Positions 1 to 6,847 of a stretch of DNA of 20,273 nt are shown in pieces. The translations under genes and the position numbers were made by a program. This stretch comes from an uncultured Clostridia bacterium (GTDB lineage: Bacteria; Bacillota_A; Clostridia; Christensenellales; Aristaeellaceae). Numbering within the stretch: position 1 is the stretch's first letter; each line of letters starts with the position of its first letter. Location: the NCBI GenBank assembly GCA_946408865.1, contig CAMJTZ010000018.1:1-20273 (forward strand), read 5' to 3'. The notes under the pieces were generated by a model. That model did not search any database. It was not told the DNA's origin and worked only from the letters and a program-made list of their open reading frames with translations.

Positions 1-171
1 ATGGCCTTCCGTCGGCTTCTCCAGAAGATTGATACAGCGCAGGAGCGTGCTCTTGCCGGTGCCGGAAGGACCGATAACGGCGATCACATCCCCGTCGCGG
101 ATCTCCACGGAGACATCCTTCAGAGGCGTCGCGTTGGAATAAACCTTTTTCAGATGCTCAATCTTAATCAT
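1..171 (-). CDS. Amino-acid ABC transporter ATP-binding protein (N-terminal fragment)
   Basis: Only the first 57 residues lie in the window; the gene continues past the left edge. The fragment starts MIKIEHLKKVYSNATPLKDV and contains a Walker A P-loop, GPSGTGKST, followed by LLRCINLLEKPTEG. That stretch is typical of the polar amino-acid importer ATPases (GlnQ/HisP family), which hydrolyse ATP on the cytoplasmic face to drive uptake. Its ATG lies within the last codons of the upstream solute-binding/permease gene (8-bp overlap), so the two are almost certainly co-transcribed and translationally coupled, and the ATPase should serve that permease. Walker B, the signature motif and the C-terminus are outside the window. 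The family call is firm; the substrate (glutamine, another polar amino acid or cystine) cannot be told. Confidence 0.93.
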   Translation of the reverse strand, partial: MIKIEHLKKVYSNATPLKDVSVEIRDGDVIAVIGPSGTGKSTLLRCINLLEKPTEGH

Positions 172-1735
172 GGCGATTCACCCCCTTCAGAATACCGGCC
201 GGTTTGCGCTTCTTCGGATCGATGCGGATCCGGATCTTGCCGACCAGGAAGGCGAGGAGTCCCTCAAGCAGGAAATAGATGACGGTCACTGCAATCAGGG
301 GGAAGAAGGCTTCATAGGTGCGGCTGCGTACGATATCGCCCATCTTGGTCAGATCCTGCACGGCGACATAACCGACGACGGAAGTGGCCTTGATGAGGGA
401 GACGATCTCATTCTGATAAGCGGGAAGAATATGGGGCAGGGCCTGCGGCAGAATGATGCGGAAGAAGGTAACGCGGCCGGAAAAGCCCAGCGCCCAGGAA
501 GCCTCATTCTGGCCCGGGTCAATGGTGCCGACGCCCATCTTCAGGAGGCTGAAGACAGAGGAACCGAAAGTGAAAGTGAAACCGACCACCGCGACAAAGA
601 CGCCGCTGACAGAGACACTGCCAAAGACGATATAATACAGCACCATCAGGAGCACGACGACAGGCATGCCCTGCACCAGCCACATAAAGAAATGCGTAAT
701 ACTGTTGGCGAAGGGATTCCCGTTCCGGCAGAGCATGAAGACCGCAAAGCCGAGCAGCGTTCCGAGCAGGATGGCGAGAAGTGTAATGATCAACGTGGTC
801 AGGACGCCATCCCCGAAGAGTTTCCAGCGGTCCTCTCGGACAAAGGTTTTCCGGAAGCTTTCAGAAACGGAGTCCAGGAAGGAAAGCTTCTGATCCGCGC
901 CGGTGACAGGCGGCCCGTTCAGGACGGTCATAACGACGCCGCCGTGATAATCCGCCGAGCTGAAGTACATGCTTTCCGCCCGTTCGTCCGTGATGGTAAT
1001 GCAGCTGGCGGCGAAATCGCATTTGCCGGTCTGCACGGAGGCAAGGACAGCGTCAAAACTCATCTGGGTCACCTGCAGCCTGTAACCTTTTGCCTGGCAG
1101 AAACGGGCGGCCACGTCGATATCATACCCCATCGCTACGCCGTCCTTCACAAAAGCGAAGGGAGGAATGGTCGTATCCACCGCCATGGTCAGGGTTCCGT
1201 TTGTATCCGGGAGAGCGGTATAGTCGAGGACGGTACGCTTGGATTCATCCGTGCTGAACCAGATTTTGTCGATTTCCGACATGGTGCCGTTGGCCCAGAG
1301 CTGATCCACAAAGGCGCTGAACTCATCGCACAGCTCTTTTCCCGCGTCGGTTTTCGGAAAGACGGCGGCCAGATTGCTGGCGGCCAAAGGTTCCTTCAGA
1401 ATCTTCATATTCGGATGGGTCAGAATCATATAGCGGGCGACAGGTTCGTCGCAGCACCAGCCCTGCACTTTGCCGGTCTGCAGGGCCATCATGGCGTCTG
1501 TCTGGGAATTGAAATACTGGATCTTCGTGCCCTCGATCCGCTCCTGTGTCAGGACGTCGCAGATCATTCCCGTCTGCACCGCAATATCGGAATAAGCGAG
1601 ATCGTCCAGCGAGCTGATCGCGGAATTGCCGGGCGTCGCGGATTCAGGCCCGGCGGAGGGCGTTTCCGCAACGGCAGAACAGGTGCTGAGCAGTATAATG
1701 CACAGCAGGATGCACCATACCCGATTTTTTGTCAT
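164..1735 (-). CDS. Amino-acid ABC transporter, solute-binding domain fused to permease
   Basis: A 523-aa one-chain importer component. Residues 1-23 form a Sec signal peptide (cleavage probably after AVA). Residues 43-160 resemble the second lobe of family 3 amino-acid-binding proteins (VQTG at 53-56, DEPVARY at 96-102, then a C-terminal-type helix). Residues 181-272 resemble the first lobe (PPFAF, GYDIDVAARF, and ITITDERAES with the ligand-binding Arg). The lobes therefore stand in reversed order. After a linker, residues 310-500 are an inner-membrane permease of the HisM/GlnP type with the EAA loop at about 411-435 (EASWALGF, then ILPQALP). The start is supported by CCGGAGG just upstream. 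The next gene encodes the ATPase. Known family role: ATP-driven uptake of a polar amino acid, with the binding domain tethered outside the cell. The specific ligand is unknown. Confidence 0.9.
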   Translation of the reverse strand: MTKNRVWCILLCIILLSTCSAVAETPSAGPESATPGNSAISSLDDLAYSDIAVQTGMICDVLTQERIEGTKIQYFNSQTDAMMALQTGKVQGWCCDEPVARYMILTHPNMKILKEPLAASNLAAVFPKTDAGKELCDEFSAFVDQLWANGTMSEIDKIWFSTDESKRTVLDYTALPDTNGTLTMAVDTTIPPFAFVKDGVAMGYDIDVAARFCQAKGYRLQVTQMSFDAVLASVQTGKCDFAASCITITDERAESMYFSSADYHGGVVMTVLNGPPVTGADQKLSFLDSVSESFRKTFVREDRWKLFGDGVLTTLIITLLAILLGTLLGFAVFMLCRNGNPFANSITHFFMWLVQGMPVVVLLMVLYYIVFGSVSVSGVFVAVVGFTFTFGSSVFSLLKMGVGTIDPGQNEASWALGFSGRVTFFRIILPQALPHILPAYQNEIVSLIKATSVVGYVAVQDLTKMGDIVRSRTYEAFFPLIAVTVIYFLLEGLLAFLVGKIRIRIDPKKRKPAGILKGVNRHD

Positions 1736-1800
1736 GTAAACCTCCGGAAGCCTGTGCAGCGTATTTCGCGGGGATCATTCACAGGACTTTATGGGTAGAG

Positions 1801-1811
1801 AGTATAACATA
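1801..1811 (-). promoter_or_regulatory. Extended -10 promoter of the amino-acid importer
   Basis: On the minus strand the sequence reads TATGTTATACT, a textbook extended -10 element (TRTGN followed by TATACT). No good -35 hexamer lies 16-18 bp upstream, which fits extended -10 promoters. It sits about 65 bp upstream of the solute-binding/permease start. The same 13-bp string (AGTATAACATAAA on the plus strand) recurs upstream of the neighbouring exporter gene. Confidence 0.5.
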
Positions 1812-1862
1812 AACATTCCGATAATCCTATACGCTGACCCGGACTTCAAAAAAGAAAAAACG

Positions 1863-1882
1863 AAAAAAACCAGCAGGCGCTG
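1863..1882 (-). terminator. Weak candidate terminator of the exporter gene
   Basis: Read on the minus strand, CAGC-GCCT-GCTG is followed by G and a run of seven T, with further T-rich sequence beyond. The stem is only four base pairs, so this is a weak intrinsic terminator at best. It lies downstream of the exporter stop codon and upstream of the importer promoter, where a terminator is expected. Confidence 0.35.
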
Positions 1883-1918
1883 ACATAGTGAAACAGGCAG
1901 CCCCTAAATAAAGAACGA

Positions 1919-4093
1919 TCAGGAGTGCTTTCTGCGGCGGATGATCAGACGGTCGACGGCGGCAAGAAGGCCAGGAAGAATAAGAAGGATCAGCAGAATG
2001 GCGGAGAGGGCACCGACGGAAATCGTACGGCAGATCTCCGCAATGGTGGGATCCGGATAGGTATAGCCGAAAATACCCGTAATCACGACAATGATCAGCC
2101 CGGAAGTCATGATGGAGTGAACGGAACGCTGATAGGCATCGGACAGCGCGTCCGGGGAGGAAAGGGTCCTGCGGCTTTCCCGGTAACAATTTGTAAAGAG
2201 TATACCGTAATCGATTGTCGCTCCCATGAGAATACACTCCACCATCAGGAGGGCAAGGAAGTAAATCTGATATCCCTGCCAGCCGACGAGCGTGACGGTA
2301 ATAAAGACGCCGCACTGGACGATCAGTACCAGAACCGCCGGGACGACAAAGGAACGGGAAGTGATCAGCACGATCAGGAAGATCGCAGCCGCAGTCAGGA
2401 GTGTGACCGTCCACAGCTCGCCGGAGAAGGACTGCTGCATTTCGTCGCTCATGGCGGAATTGCCGATCAGGAAGTATTCGCCTTCCAGGCTTTTTTCCGT
2501 ATTCTTCAGCATTGTCATGAAGGCACTCGTCTGTTCCGACTCGACAGGGAGAGTGGAGTAAATGACCATCCGGGAGTAACGGGCGGTTTTCAGCATGGAC
2601 ATATTACTCCGCAGCAAATCCCCGGCTCCGACGGCTGCATCCCGGAGATCTGCGGGGATCAGCGAGAAAAAAAGCGGATTGGAGAGGATTTTTTCGCTCA
2701 CAAAACCGAACAGATCCGGAACGGTCAGTTTCCGCTCCTCTGGCGGGGCGGAACTGCCCCGGAAATACAGGTCATAAACCATGGAAAGCATGGACGGATC
2801 GGAGGGGAAAAAACCACCGAGCACTTCGGGCAACTCCTGCGCGGTATACGCCCGGCCAAAGAGACGGGGATAACTGAGGACCTGAATGACGCCGTCCGTC
2901 TCCAGAATACGGTCTTCCAGGGCGGCAATCTTTTCCTCGTCCCGGTTATCATAAACGATAACGAAGGTATTTTCCGGCGGAAAAACATCCCTGATCACAT
3001 CGGCCTTTGTCAGCGTATAGGCAATGGGTGTATTGCCCTGCAGAAAATAAAATGCCGCGAACATCAGGACAAAAGCGACGGACAGGATATACCGGCGCTT
3101 ATAACTGAAACGGGCGAGCCGGTGCATGGAAAACCGGAAGGTCTTCTTCTGCGTTTTTGCGATCAGGCGGTCCCCCATGATCACAACGCCGGGAAGCAAA
3201 GTCAGCGTACAGACCAGGCTGAGGAGTACGCCTTTGGCCAGAACAAATCCCATGTCAAAACCGATCCGGAAACGCATAAAGGCCAGCATCAGCAGACCGG
3301 CAGCCGTTGTCAGCGCACTGCCGGAAACGGACGCAAAGCAGTTGCGGAGGGCGGCTGACATCGCTTCACACGGCTTCAGACCCGAGGATTTTTCCTGGCG
3401 GTAGCGATTGAGCAGCATGACGGAATAGTCAATGGACAACACCATCTGCAGCATGGCGGCAATACAGGAGGATGGATAGGAGATGCTTGGAAGGAAGGCA
3501 TTGGTTCCCTCATTGAGGATGATCGCGACGCTGATGGTGATCAGAAAAAGAACCGGCTCGAACCAGGAAGGGCACATGACCAGCATGATGAACACCAGGA
3601 GGGCGCCGGCGACCAGGAACAGCCAAAGGGGCACTCCATCCGCGCCGGGATTGTCATTCTGATAAACGATATGGTATTCGCTGAAATTCTCCTTCAGCGC
3701 GTGCTCAATGGAACGCTCCTCCGGGGAACCATAATCCTGTGAGGTGGAAAGGACAAAGAGGGAATGCTTACCCCGGGTGTAGCGATCAGAACTGTCATGC
3801 ACCACGCTTTCCACGAAAGGAATGGATTTCAGCTTTGAGAGAAGGTCCGTTTTCTGTTCTGCGGTGAGCCCGTCCGCCATGACGCGAATGGACTTGTCCG
3901 CCCCCATCGGCGGGAATTCCGCGGCCATGAGATCCATCCCCTGCTTCATGGGCGAATCATCGGGCAGGTATTTCGTCATATCGTAATTAACTTTTACCTG
4001 AAGGTACAGAAAAACACAGGCGACCACAAGGATTCCCATGATTCCGAGAATCCAGCGCCGGTGTCTGACAATATAATCGGGAAGCTTGCGCAT
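1919..4093 (-). CDS. RND/MMPL-family membrane exporter
   Basis: A 724-aa membrane protein with the duplicated RND layout. A single helix (about 14-32) is followed by an extracytoplasmic domain (about 33-152) and a helix bundle (about 155-305). Then come a second single helix (about 335-352), a second external domain (about 353-558) and a second bundle (about 560-712). Each bundle carries the equivalent TM4 motif: SIDYSVMLLNRYRQE at 220-234 and TIDYGILFTNCYRE at 626-639. The Asp in the IDY motif fits proton coupling in the MMPL/HpnN/YdfJ branch. These proteins export lipids or hydrophobic compounds using the proton gradient; the substrate here is unknown. A GGAGG lies 12 bp before the ATG, a little far, so the exact start is slightly uncertain. 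There is no adaptor or regulator gene beside it. Confidence 0.9.
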   Translation of the reverse strand: MRKLPDYIVRHRRWILGIMGILVVACVFLYLQVKVNYDMTKYLPDDSPMKQGMDLMAAEFPPMGADKSIRVMADGLTAEQKTDLLSKLKSIPFVESVVHDSSDRYTRGKHSLFVLSTSQDYGSPEERSIEHALKENFSEYHIVYQNDNPGADGVPLWLFLVAGALLVFIMLVMCPSWFEPVLFLITISVAIILNEGTNAFLPSISYPSSCIAAMLQMVLSIDYSVMLLNRYRQEKSSGLKPCEAMSAALRNCFASVSGSALTTAAGLLMLAFMRFRIGFDMGFVLAKGVLLSLVCTLTLLPGVVIMGDRLIAKTQKKTFRFSMHRLARFSYKRRYILSVAFVLMFAAFYFLQGNTPIAYTLTKADVIRDVFPPENTFVIVYDNRDEEKIAALEDRILETDGVIQVLSYPRLFGRAYTAQELPEVLGGFFPSDPSMLSMVYDLYFRGSSAPPEERKLTVPDLFGFVSEKILSNPLFFSLIPADLRDAAVGAGDLLRSNMSMLKTARYSRMVIYSTLPVESEQTSAFMTMLKNTEKSLEGEYFLIGNSAMSDEMQQSFSGELWTVTLLTAAAIFLIVLITSRSFVVPAVLVLIVQCGVFITVTLVGWQGYQIYFLALLMVECILMGATIDYGILFTNCYRESRRTLSSPDALSDAYQRSVHSIMTSGLIIVVITGIFGYTYPDPTIAEICRTISVGALSAILLILLILPGLLAAVDRLIIRRRKHS

Positions 4094-4115
4094 AGAATCC
4101 GTGCGCCTCCGGTCT

Positions 4116-4125
4116 GCCGATCGGC
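4116..4125. promoter_or_regulatory. Perfect 10-bp palindrome in the exporter leader
   Basis: GCCGATCGGC is a perfect palindrome in the 5' leader of the exporter, between its extended -10 promoter and the start codon. It could be a short operator or a small RNA hairpin. Ten bases is short enough to be chance, and no second copy was seen. Confidence 0.25.
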
Positions 4126-4193
4126 CTTGTTCAGATCAGATTATTCATGCTGCCCGTCCATTCAAAGGCAGATATAAAAGGAGTCTTTTCTGC

Positions 4194-4204
4194 AGTATAA
4201 CATA
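4194..4204 (-). promoter_or_regulatory. Extended -10 promoter of the exporter gene
   Basis: The minus strand reads TATGTTATACT, an extended -10 element identical to the one before the amino-acid importer gene, about 100 bp upstream of the exporter start. A second TATACT lies 17 bp further upstream (4217-4222). No clear -35 hexamer is seen. Confidence 0.45.
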
Positions 4205-4301
4205 AATCGGAAAATCAGTATAGTCCCCAAGGATCCGGCGCAGGGCAGAAACGGGGAAAAGCACGACATGCCGATAAGACGGCAAAAAGACAGTATATTA
4301 T

Positions 4302-4329
4302 TTGCAAGCCGGCGGAAAGCAAATATAAT
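4302..4329 (+). promoter_or_regulatory. Sigma-A-type promoter of the lipoprotein gene
   Basis: TTGCAA, a 16-bp spacer and a perfect TATAAT lie about 55 bp before the lipoprotein start. The element faces away from the exporter promoter, so the region is a divergent promoter pair. Confidence 0.65.
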
Positions 4330-4384
4330 AGCACCGTAAAATAATTACACGTGATTATTATCTGCAAGAAAGGAAGCAAGGAGA

Positions 4385-4744
4385 ATGAAAAAGATTTTCG
4401 CGCTGATCCTGGTTCTCGTACTGGCACTGGCTGTATTCTCGTCCTGCGGCAAGAAGGAAGAGGCGAAGCCGACCTCTGTAGAATACAAAATTTACAACCG
4501 CAGCGGCATCAAAATTGACAAGCTGACCATCGGCAACAGCAAGGACAGCTCCGCCATCAGCACGGAGAATATCACGGACGGCACTGATTTCGGGATGACC
4601 TATACAAATCCGAACGACGGCTCAACAATCCAGATTCGTGTCAAAGCCGGTGATGTTGAAATCACAACGGGCGTGCCGGATGCAGCCAAGGACATTACTA
4701 TCGAAGCCGGCCCGAACGTCTCCTTCAGCGCTCCGGCCAAATAA
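4385..4744 (+). CDS. Small secreted lipoprotein of unknown function
   Basis: A 119-aa protein. Residues 1-20 are a lipoprotein signal peptide (MKKIF, a Leu/Ala/Val core, then FSSC), with lipidated Cys21 followed by a charged KKEEAK linker. The mature part (about 30-119) is predicted beta-rich, with the segments VEYKIYNRSGIKIDKLTIGN and IQIRVKAGDVEIT; it reads like a small immunoglobulin-like or beta-sandwich module. An AAGGAAG-type ribosome binding site lies 8 bp before the ATG, and a closer AAGGAG is also present. It has its own promoter upstream and a strong terminator downstream, so it is a single-gene unit. I do not recognise a named family; anchoring on the outer face of the membrane is an inference from the lipobox. 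Confidence 0.8.
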   Translation: MKKIFALILVLVLALAVFSSCGKKEEAKPTSVEYKIYNRSGIKIDKLTIGNSKDSSAISTENITDGTDFGMTYTNPNDGSTIQIRVKAGDVEITTGVPDAAKDITIEAGPNVSFSAPAK

Positions 4745-4761
4745 ACAAAACGCTTTTCCTG

Positions 4762-4796
4762 ACCCGGACCCGTTCAGCAGGTCCGGGTTTCATTCA
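4762..4796 (+). terminator. Intrinsic terminator after the lipoprotein gene
   Basis: ACCCGGACC and GGTCCGGGT form a perfect 9-bp stem with a 9-nt loop, followed by a T-rich tail (TTTCATTCATT). It closes the lipoprotein unit 17 bp after its stop codon. Confidence 0.8.
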
Positions 4797-4814
4797 TTGC
4801 CGGAGTCATGCCGG

Positions 4815-4843
4815 TGGACAGAAAGAACCGCCCATGATATAAT
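4815..4843 (+). promoter_or_regulatory. Strong sigma-A-type promoter
   Basis: TGGACA, a 17-bp spacer and a perfect TATAAT, with TG one base before the -10 (an extended -10 as well). It lies about 50 bp before the start of the 162-aa secreted protein. Confidence 0.75.
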
Positions 4844-4892
4844 ACCGGCCATACGGGTTGTTAATCCGAAAAATGAAAAGGAGATTACCTGC

Positions 4893-5381
4893 ATGATAAA
4901 GTTTATTTCCATTCTGATGACACTTTGCCTGCTGTGCAGTGCCGCAGCTGCTTTTGCCGGTGCTGTGGAAGAAAAGATTCCGGAACTGATTGAACTTCCC
5001 GATGCAAAAACCCTTGATCCCGACGCTGATATCGAGGAATCCGATTACGAAGGTGAATGGGTCCTGAAGTACGCCTATATCGGCACAGAGCCCGCCACCC
5101 CGGAACAGGTGGCTGAAAAAGGCATGATCATCCGTCCGCTGATCATCCGCGACGGCAGCGTGATCGACATCACCACGGATGAAAACGGCAATGAAAAAGA
5201 GAACGCCATGCCGTACGAATTCGAAGAAGATGTCGGCCAGCTGATCTGCTCGACGGAAGACGGAAAAATCGAATATGCCGTGGATCTGCTGGAGGACGAC
5301 AATATCCTGCTGTCCATTATGCTTTTCGGTGAAGAGGAAACGGTCTGCATCTCCCTTTACATGGTGCATCCCGAGGCCTGA
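4893..5381 (+). CDS. Secreted acidic protein of unknown function
   Basis: A 162-aa protein. Residues 1-23 form a signal peptide (MIKFISILMTLCLLCSAAAA, then FAG). The mature chain is strongly acidic. Residue 50 onward contains YEGEWVLKYAYIG and then alternating beta segments (MIIRPLIIRDGSVIDI, GKIEYAVDLLEDD, ETVCISLYMV). The GEW opening and all-beta pattern recall lipocalin-like secreted domains of clostridia, but that is only a resemblance. The start was chosen from AAGGAG 9-10 bp before the ATG and from the signal peptide; the open frame extends further upstream, across the previous terminator and this gene's own promoter, which excludes an earlier start. Own promoter and own terminator make it monocistronic. 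Confidence 0.8.
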   Translation: MIKFISILMTLCLLCSAAAAFAGAVEEKIPELIELPDAKTLDPDADIEESDYEGEWVLKYAYIGTEPATPEQVAEKGMIIRPLIIRDGSVIDITTDENGNEKENAMPYEFEEDVGQLICSTEDGKIEYAVDLLEDDNILLSIMLFGEEETVCISLYMVHPEA

Positions 5382-5398
5382 CAGACCAGACCTGCTTC

Positions 5399-5433
5399 AA
5401 GGAGAAACCTCGAGGAGGGATTTCTCCTTTTTT
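5399..5433 (+). terminator. Intrinsic terminator after the acidic secreted protein
   Basis: AAGGAGAAA pairs perfectly with TTTCTCCTT (9 bp). The loop contains CCTCGAGG, which can fold further, and the stem is followed by a run of T. It starts 17 bp after the stop codon. Confidence 0.8.
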
Positions 5434-5514
5434 ACGTATGATGGGTATTAGCAGACAGCGAAACGTGTTTCCTGCAGAACGAAATGCTCCGCAGCGGCGG
5501 AAAGGATGATCCAA

Positions 5515-5664
5515 ATGGACAAATACCTTAAGAAAACGAAAGAGAAAGACGAAGATCCGATTCCCCTGACGGATGAGGAATTCGCAAAATATCAGAAGAA
5601 GGAAAACCGGAAAGCCAGCATTTTTGTAACGATCATCGATTTCTTCCTGAGCTTCTTTCACTGA
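5515..5664 (+). CDS. 49-aa small protein, probably membrane-associated
   Basis: Translation gives MDKYLKKTKEKDEDPIPLTD, a charged middle (EEFAKYQKKENRKAS) and a hydrophobic, Phe-rich end (IFVTIIDFFLSFFH). AAAGGA lies 8 bp before this ATG; an in-frame ATG three codons earlier overlaps that site and is less likely. The gene is framed by a terminator upstream and a hairpin terminator downstream, which supports a real short transcription unit. No clear promoter was found. The layout, a charged N-terminus and an aromatic hydrophobic C-terminus too short for a full membrane span, suggests peripheral membrane binding. No known family is recognised. Confidence 0.55.
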   Translation: MDKYLKKTKEKDEDPIPLTDEEFAKYQKKENRKASIFVTIIDFFLSFFH

Positions 5665-5682
5665 CGGCTGAAACGCTGAAAC

Positions 5683-5717
5683 GCTCCCGGCATAAAAAAT
5701 GCCAGGAGCATGATTTT
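5683..5717 (+). terminator. Hairpin terminator after the small protein gene
   Basis: GCTCC-C-GGCAT, loop AAAAA, ATGCC-A-GGAGC: two 5-bp stems separated by one C/A mismatch, followed by ATGATTTTAT. The T tract is short, so termination may be partial. Confidence 0.6.
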
Positions 5718-5793
5718 ATGCGTATAAACAAAATGAGGACGTCAACGGTATTGCGTTCCCCAAACAAGAAAAACGAAACGGAGGATTTTCAAC

Positions 5794-6279
5794 ATGAAAA
5801 AGCGCACCTGGTTATGTGTTATGACGGCACTGGTCCTCGCGACGGGCTGCATTGCGGCGGCCGGCGCGGAACTCATTCCGCCGTACGGCGAGGGACAGAT
5901 CGGCCTGACTGGCGTCGTGCTGTGCGAAACGCTGTCGGTGCATTCTTCACCGGACACCGGTTCCGCGGTTGTGGACTCGCTGGAGAACGGCCGGAGGATC
6001 ATCGTGATGAACCGGGAGGAGGACGGATGGGCACAGATCAGCATCTCGGACGACGTGAACGGCTGTCCGCTCGGATGGGTGAAGACAGACTATGTCGCTG
6101 TTGATCCGTCATGGTATGAGACGGATTCCGATACGCCTGTATACGCCTGGGGCAGTCTGGAAGCGAAAAAGGTCGGCCTGGTGGAAGCGGGGATCCGGCT
6201 GCCGGTGCTGATGCAGGAAGGAGACTGGATCGTGGTCGGCCTGCGCGGCGCCGCCGGCTGGATTTATATGGGTCAATAA
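5794..6279 (+). CDS. Secreted SH3-domain protein
   Basis: A 161-aa exported protein. The N-terminal signal (MKKRTWLCVMTALVLATGC) ends in a possible lipobox with Cys19; ordinary cleavage after AAAGA at about 25 is the alternative. Residues 40-100 form a bacterial SH3 domain, including LSVHSSPDTGSAVVDSL and GWAQISI, then GWVKTDYV. Residues 115-160 look like a second, diverged SH3-like repeat (PVYAWGSLEAKKVGLV, WIVVGLRGAAGWIYM). Such domains usually bind cell-wall peptides or act as targeting modules beside a catalytic domain; no catalytic domain is present. GGAGG lies 9 bp before the ATG. No convincing terminator follows; the next promoter begins 13 bp after the stop. Confidence 0.82.
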   Translation: MKKRTWLCVMTALVLATGCIAAAGAELIPPYGEGQIGLTGVVLCETLSVHSSPDTGSAVVDSLENGRRIIVMNREEDGWAQISISDDVNGCPLGWVKTDYVAVDPSWYETDSDTPVYAWGSLEAKKVGLVEAGIRLPVLMQEGDWIVVGLRGAAGWIYMGQ

Positions 6280-6291
6280 TCCGAAAAAAGG

Positions 6292-6320
6292 TTGACGAAT
6301 ACGGGAATTCATGATAAATT
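6292..6320 (+). promoter_or_regulatory. Sigma-A-type promoter of the VOC gene pair
   Basis: TTGACG, a 17-bp spacer and TAAATT. Transcription from here gives a leader of about 120 nt before the first VOC gene, and that leader contains inverted repeats. Confidence 0.65.
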
Positions 6321-6328
6321 ACGTATCG

Positions 6329-6381
6329 AATAATTCAAATCCAGACAAAGTAACCGAAAGCGCTTAAGTGCTGGAATTATT
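6329..6381 (+). repeat. Nested inverted repeats in the VOC leader
   Basis: The outer arms AATAATTC (6329-6336) and GAATTATT (6374-6381) are perfect inverse complements. Between them, AGCGCTTAAGTGCT (6359-6372) is a 14-bp imperfect palindrome that pairs fully in RNA if G-U pairs are allowed. The structure starts just after the -10 box, so it may be an operator or a leader fold. It matches no riboswitch class I know. Confidence 0.4.
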
Positions 6382-6448
6382 TGCCTGCATGCTGCACGAA
6401 ACGACAAAAGGATAGATTTATTCAAATAATAATGAAGGAGAAATACCC

Positions 6449-6832
6449 ATGACAATTACTTCCTTTAACCCCCTGATCGTTACGAAAGACGCCGAAGCTG
6501 TCATTGCCCTGTTTGAGGCACTTGGCTTTGAACGCCGCCATATGAAGACCGGGATCAACGGCCACATTACAAGCGTGCGCATGCGTTATGAAGGCGAAGA
6601 CGGAAAGGTTTTCCACGTGGACGTGACTTCCGCTCCCGTACCGCAGGACATCAGCACGATCCGCATGAACGTGCGCGATTTTGACGAAGCATGCAAAGCG
6701 CTGGAAGAAAAAGGTTTCGTGAACGCTCAGGGCGACAAGATTACCGAAACTCCTTCCTCAAAAGCGACAATGATGGTTTCCCCGAGCGGATTCTCGATCA
6801 GCGTGGCTGAACATATCCGCAAGAACGGCTGA
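6449..6832 (+). CDS. VOC-fold (glyoxalase/bleomycin-resistance-like) protein, copy 1
   Basis: A 127-aa protein with the paired beta-alpha-beta-beta-beta layout of the vicinal oxygen chelate fold. The first module is about residues 1-62 (ITSFNPLIV, then DAEAVIALFEALGFERRH). The second is about 66-122 (TIRMNVRDFDEACKALEEKGF, then MMVSPSGFSISVAEH). The usual metal ligands are not visible: the first strand has no His, and the Glu expected after the final SPSGF turn is replaced by Ser. It may therefore be a metal-free binding protein rather than an enzyme. AAGGAGA lies about 9 bp before the ATG. It is followed 15 bp later by a close paralogue of identical length, presumably in the same transcript. 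The substrate is unknown. Confidence 0.85.
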   Translation: MTITSFNPLIVTKDAEAVIALFEALGFERRHMKTGINGHITSVRMRYEGEDGKVFHVDVTSAPVPQDISTIRMNVRDFDEACKALEEKGFVNAQGDKITETPSSKATMMVSPSGFSISVAEHIRKNG

Positions 6833-6847
6833 GCTGAGGTGAAAAAC

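Noticed and set aside
170..1798. 542-codon plus-strand open frame opposite the importer gene
   Set aside because: It is the antisense shadow of a gene with clear signal peptide, binding and permease motifs. The product is His/Asp/Gly-rich with no family resemblance and no ribosome binding site.
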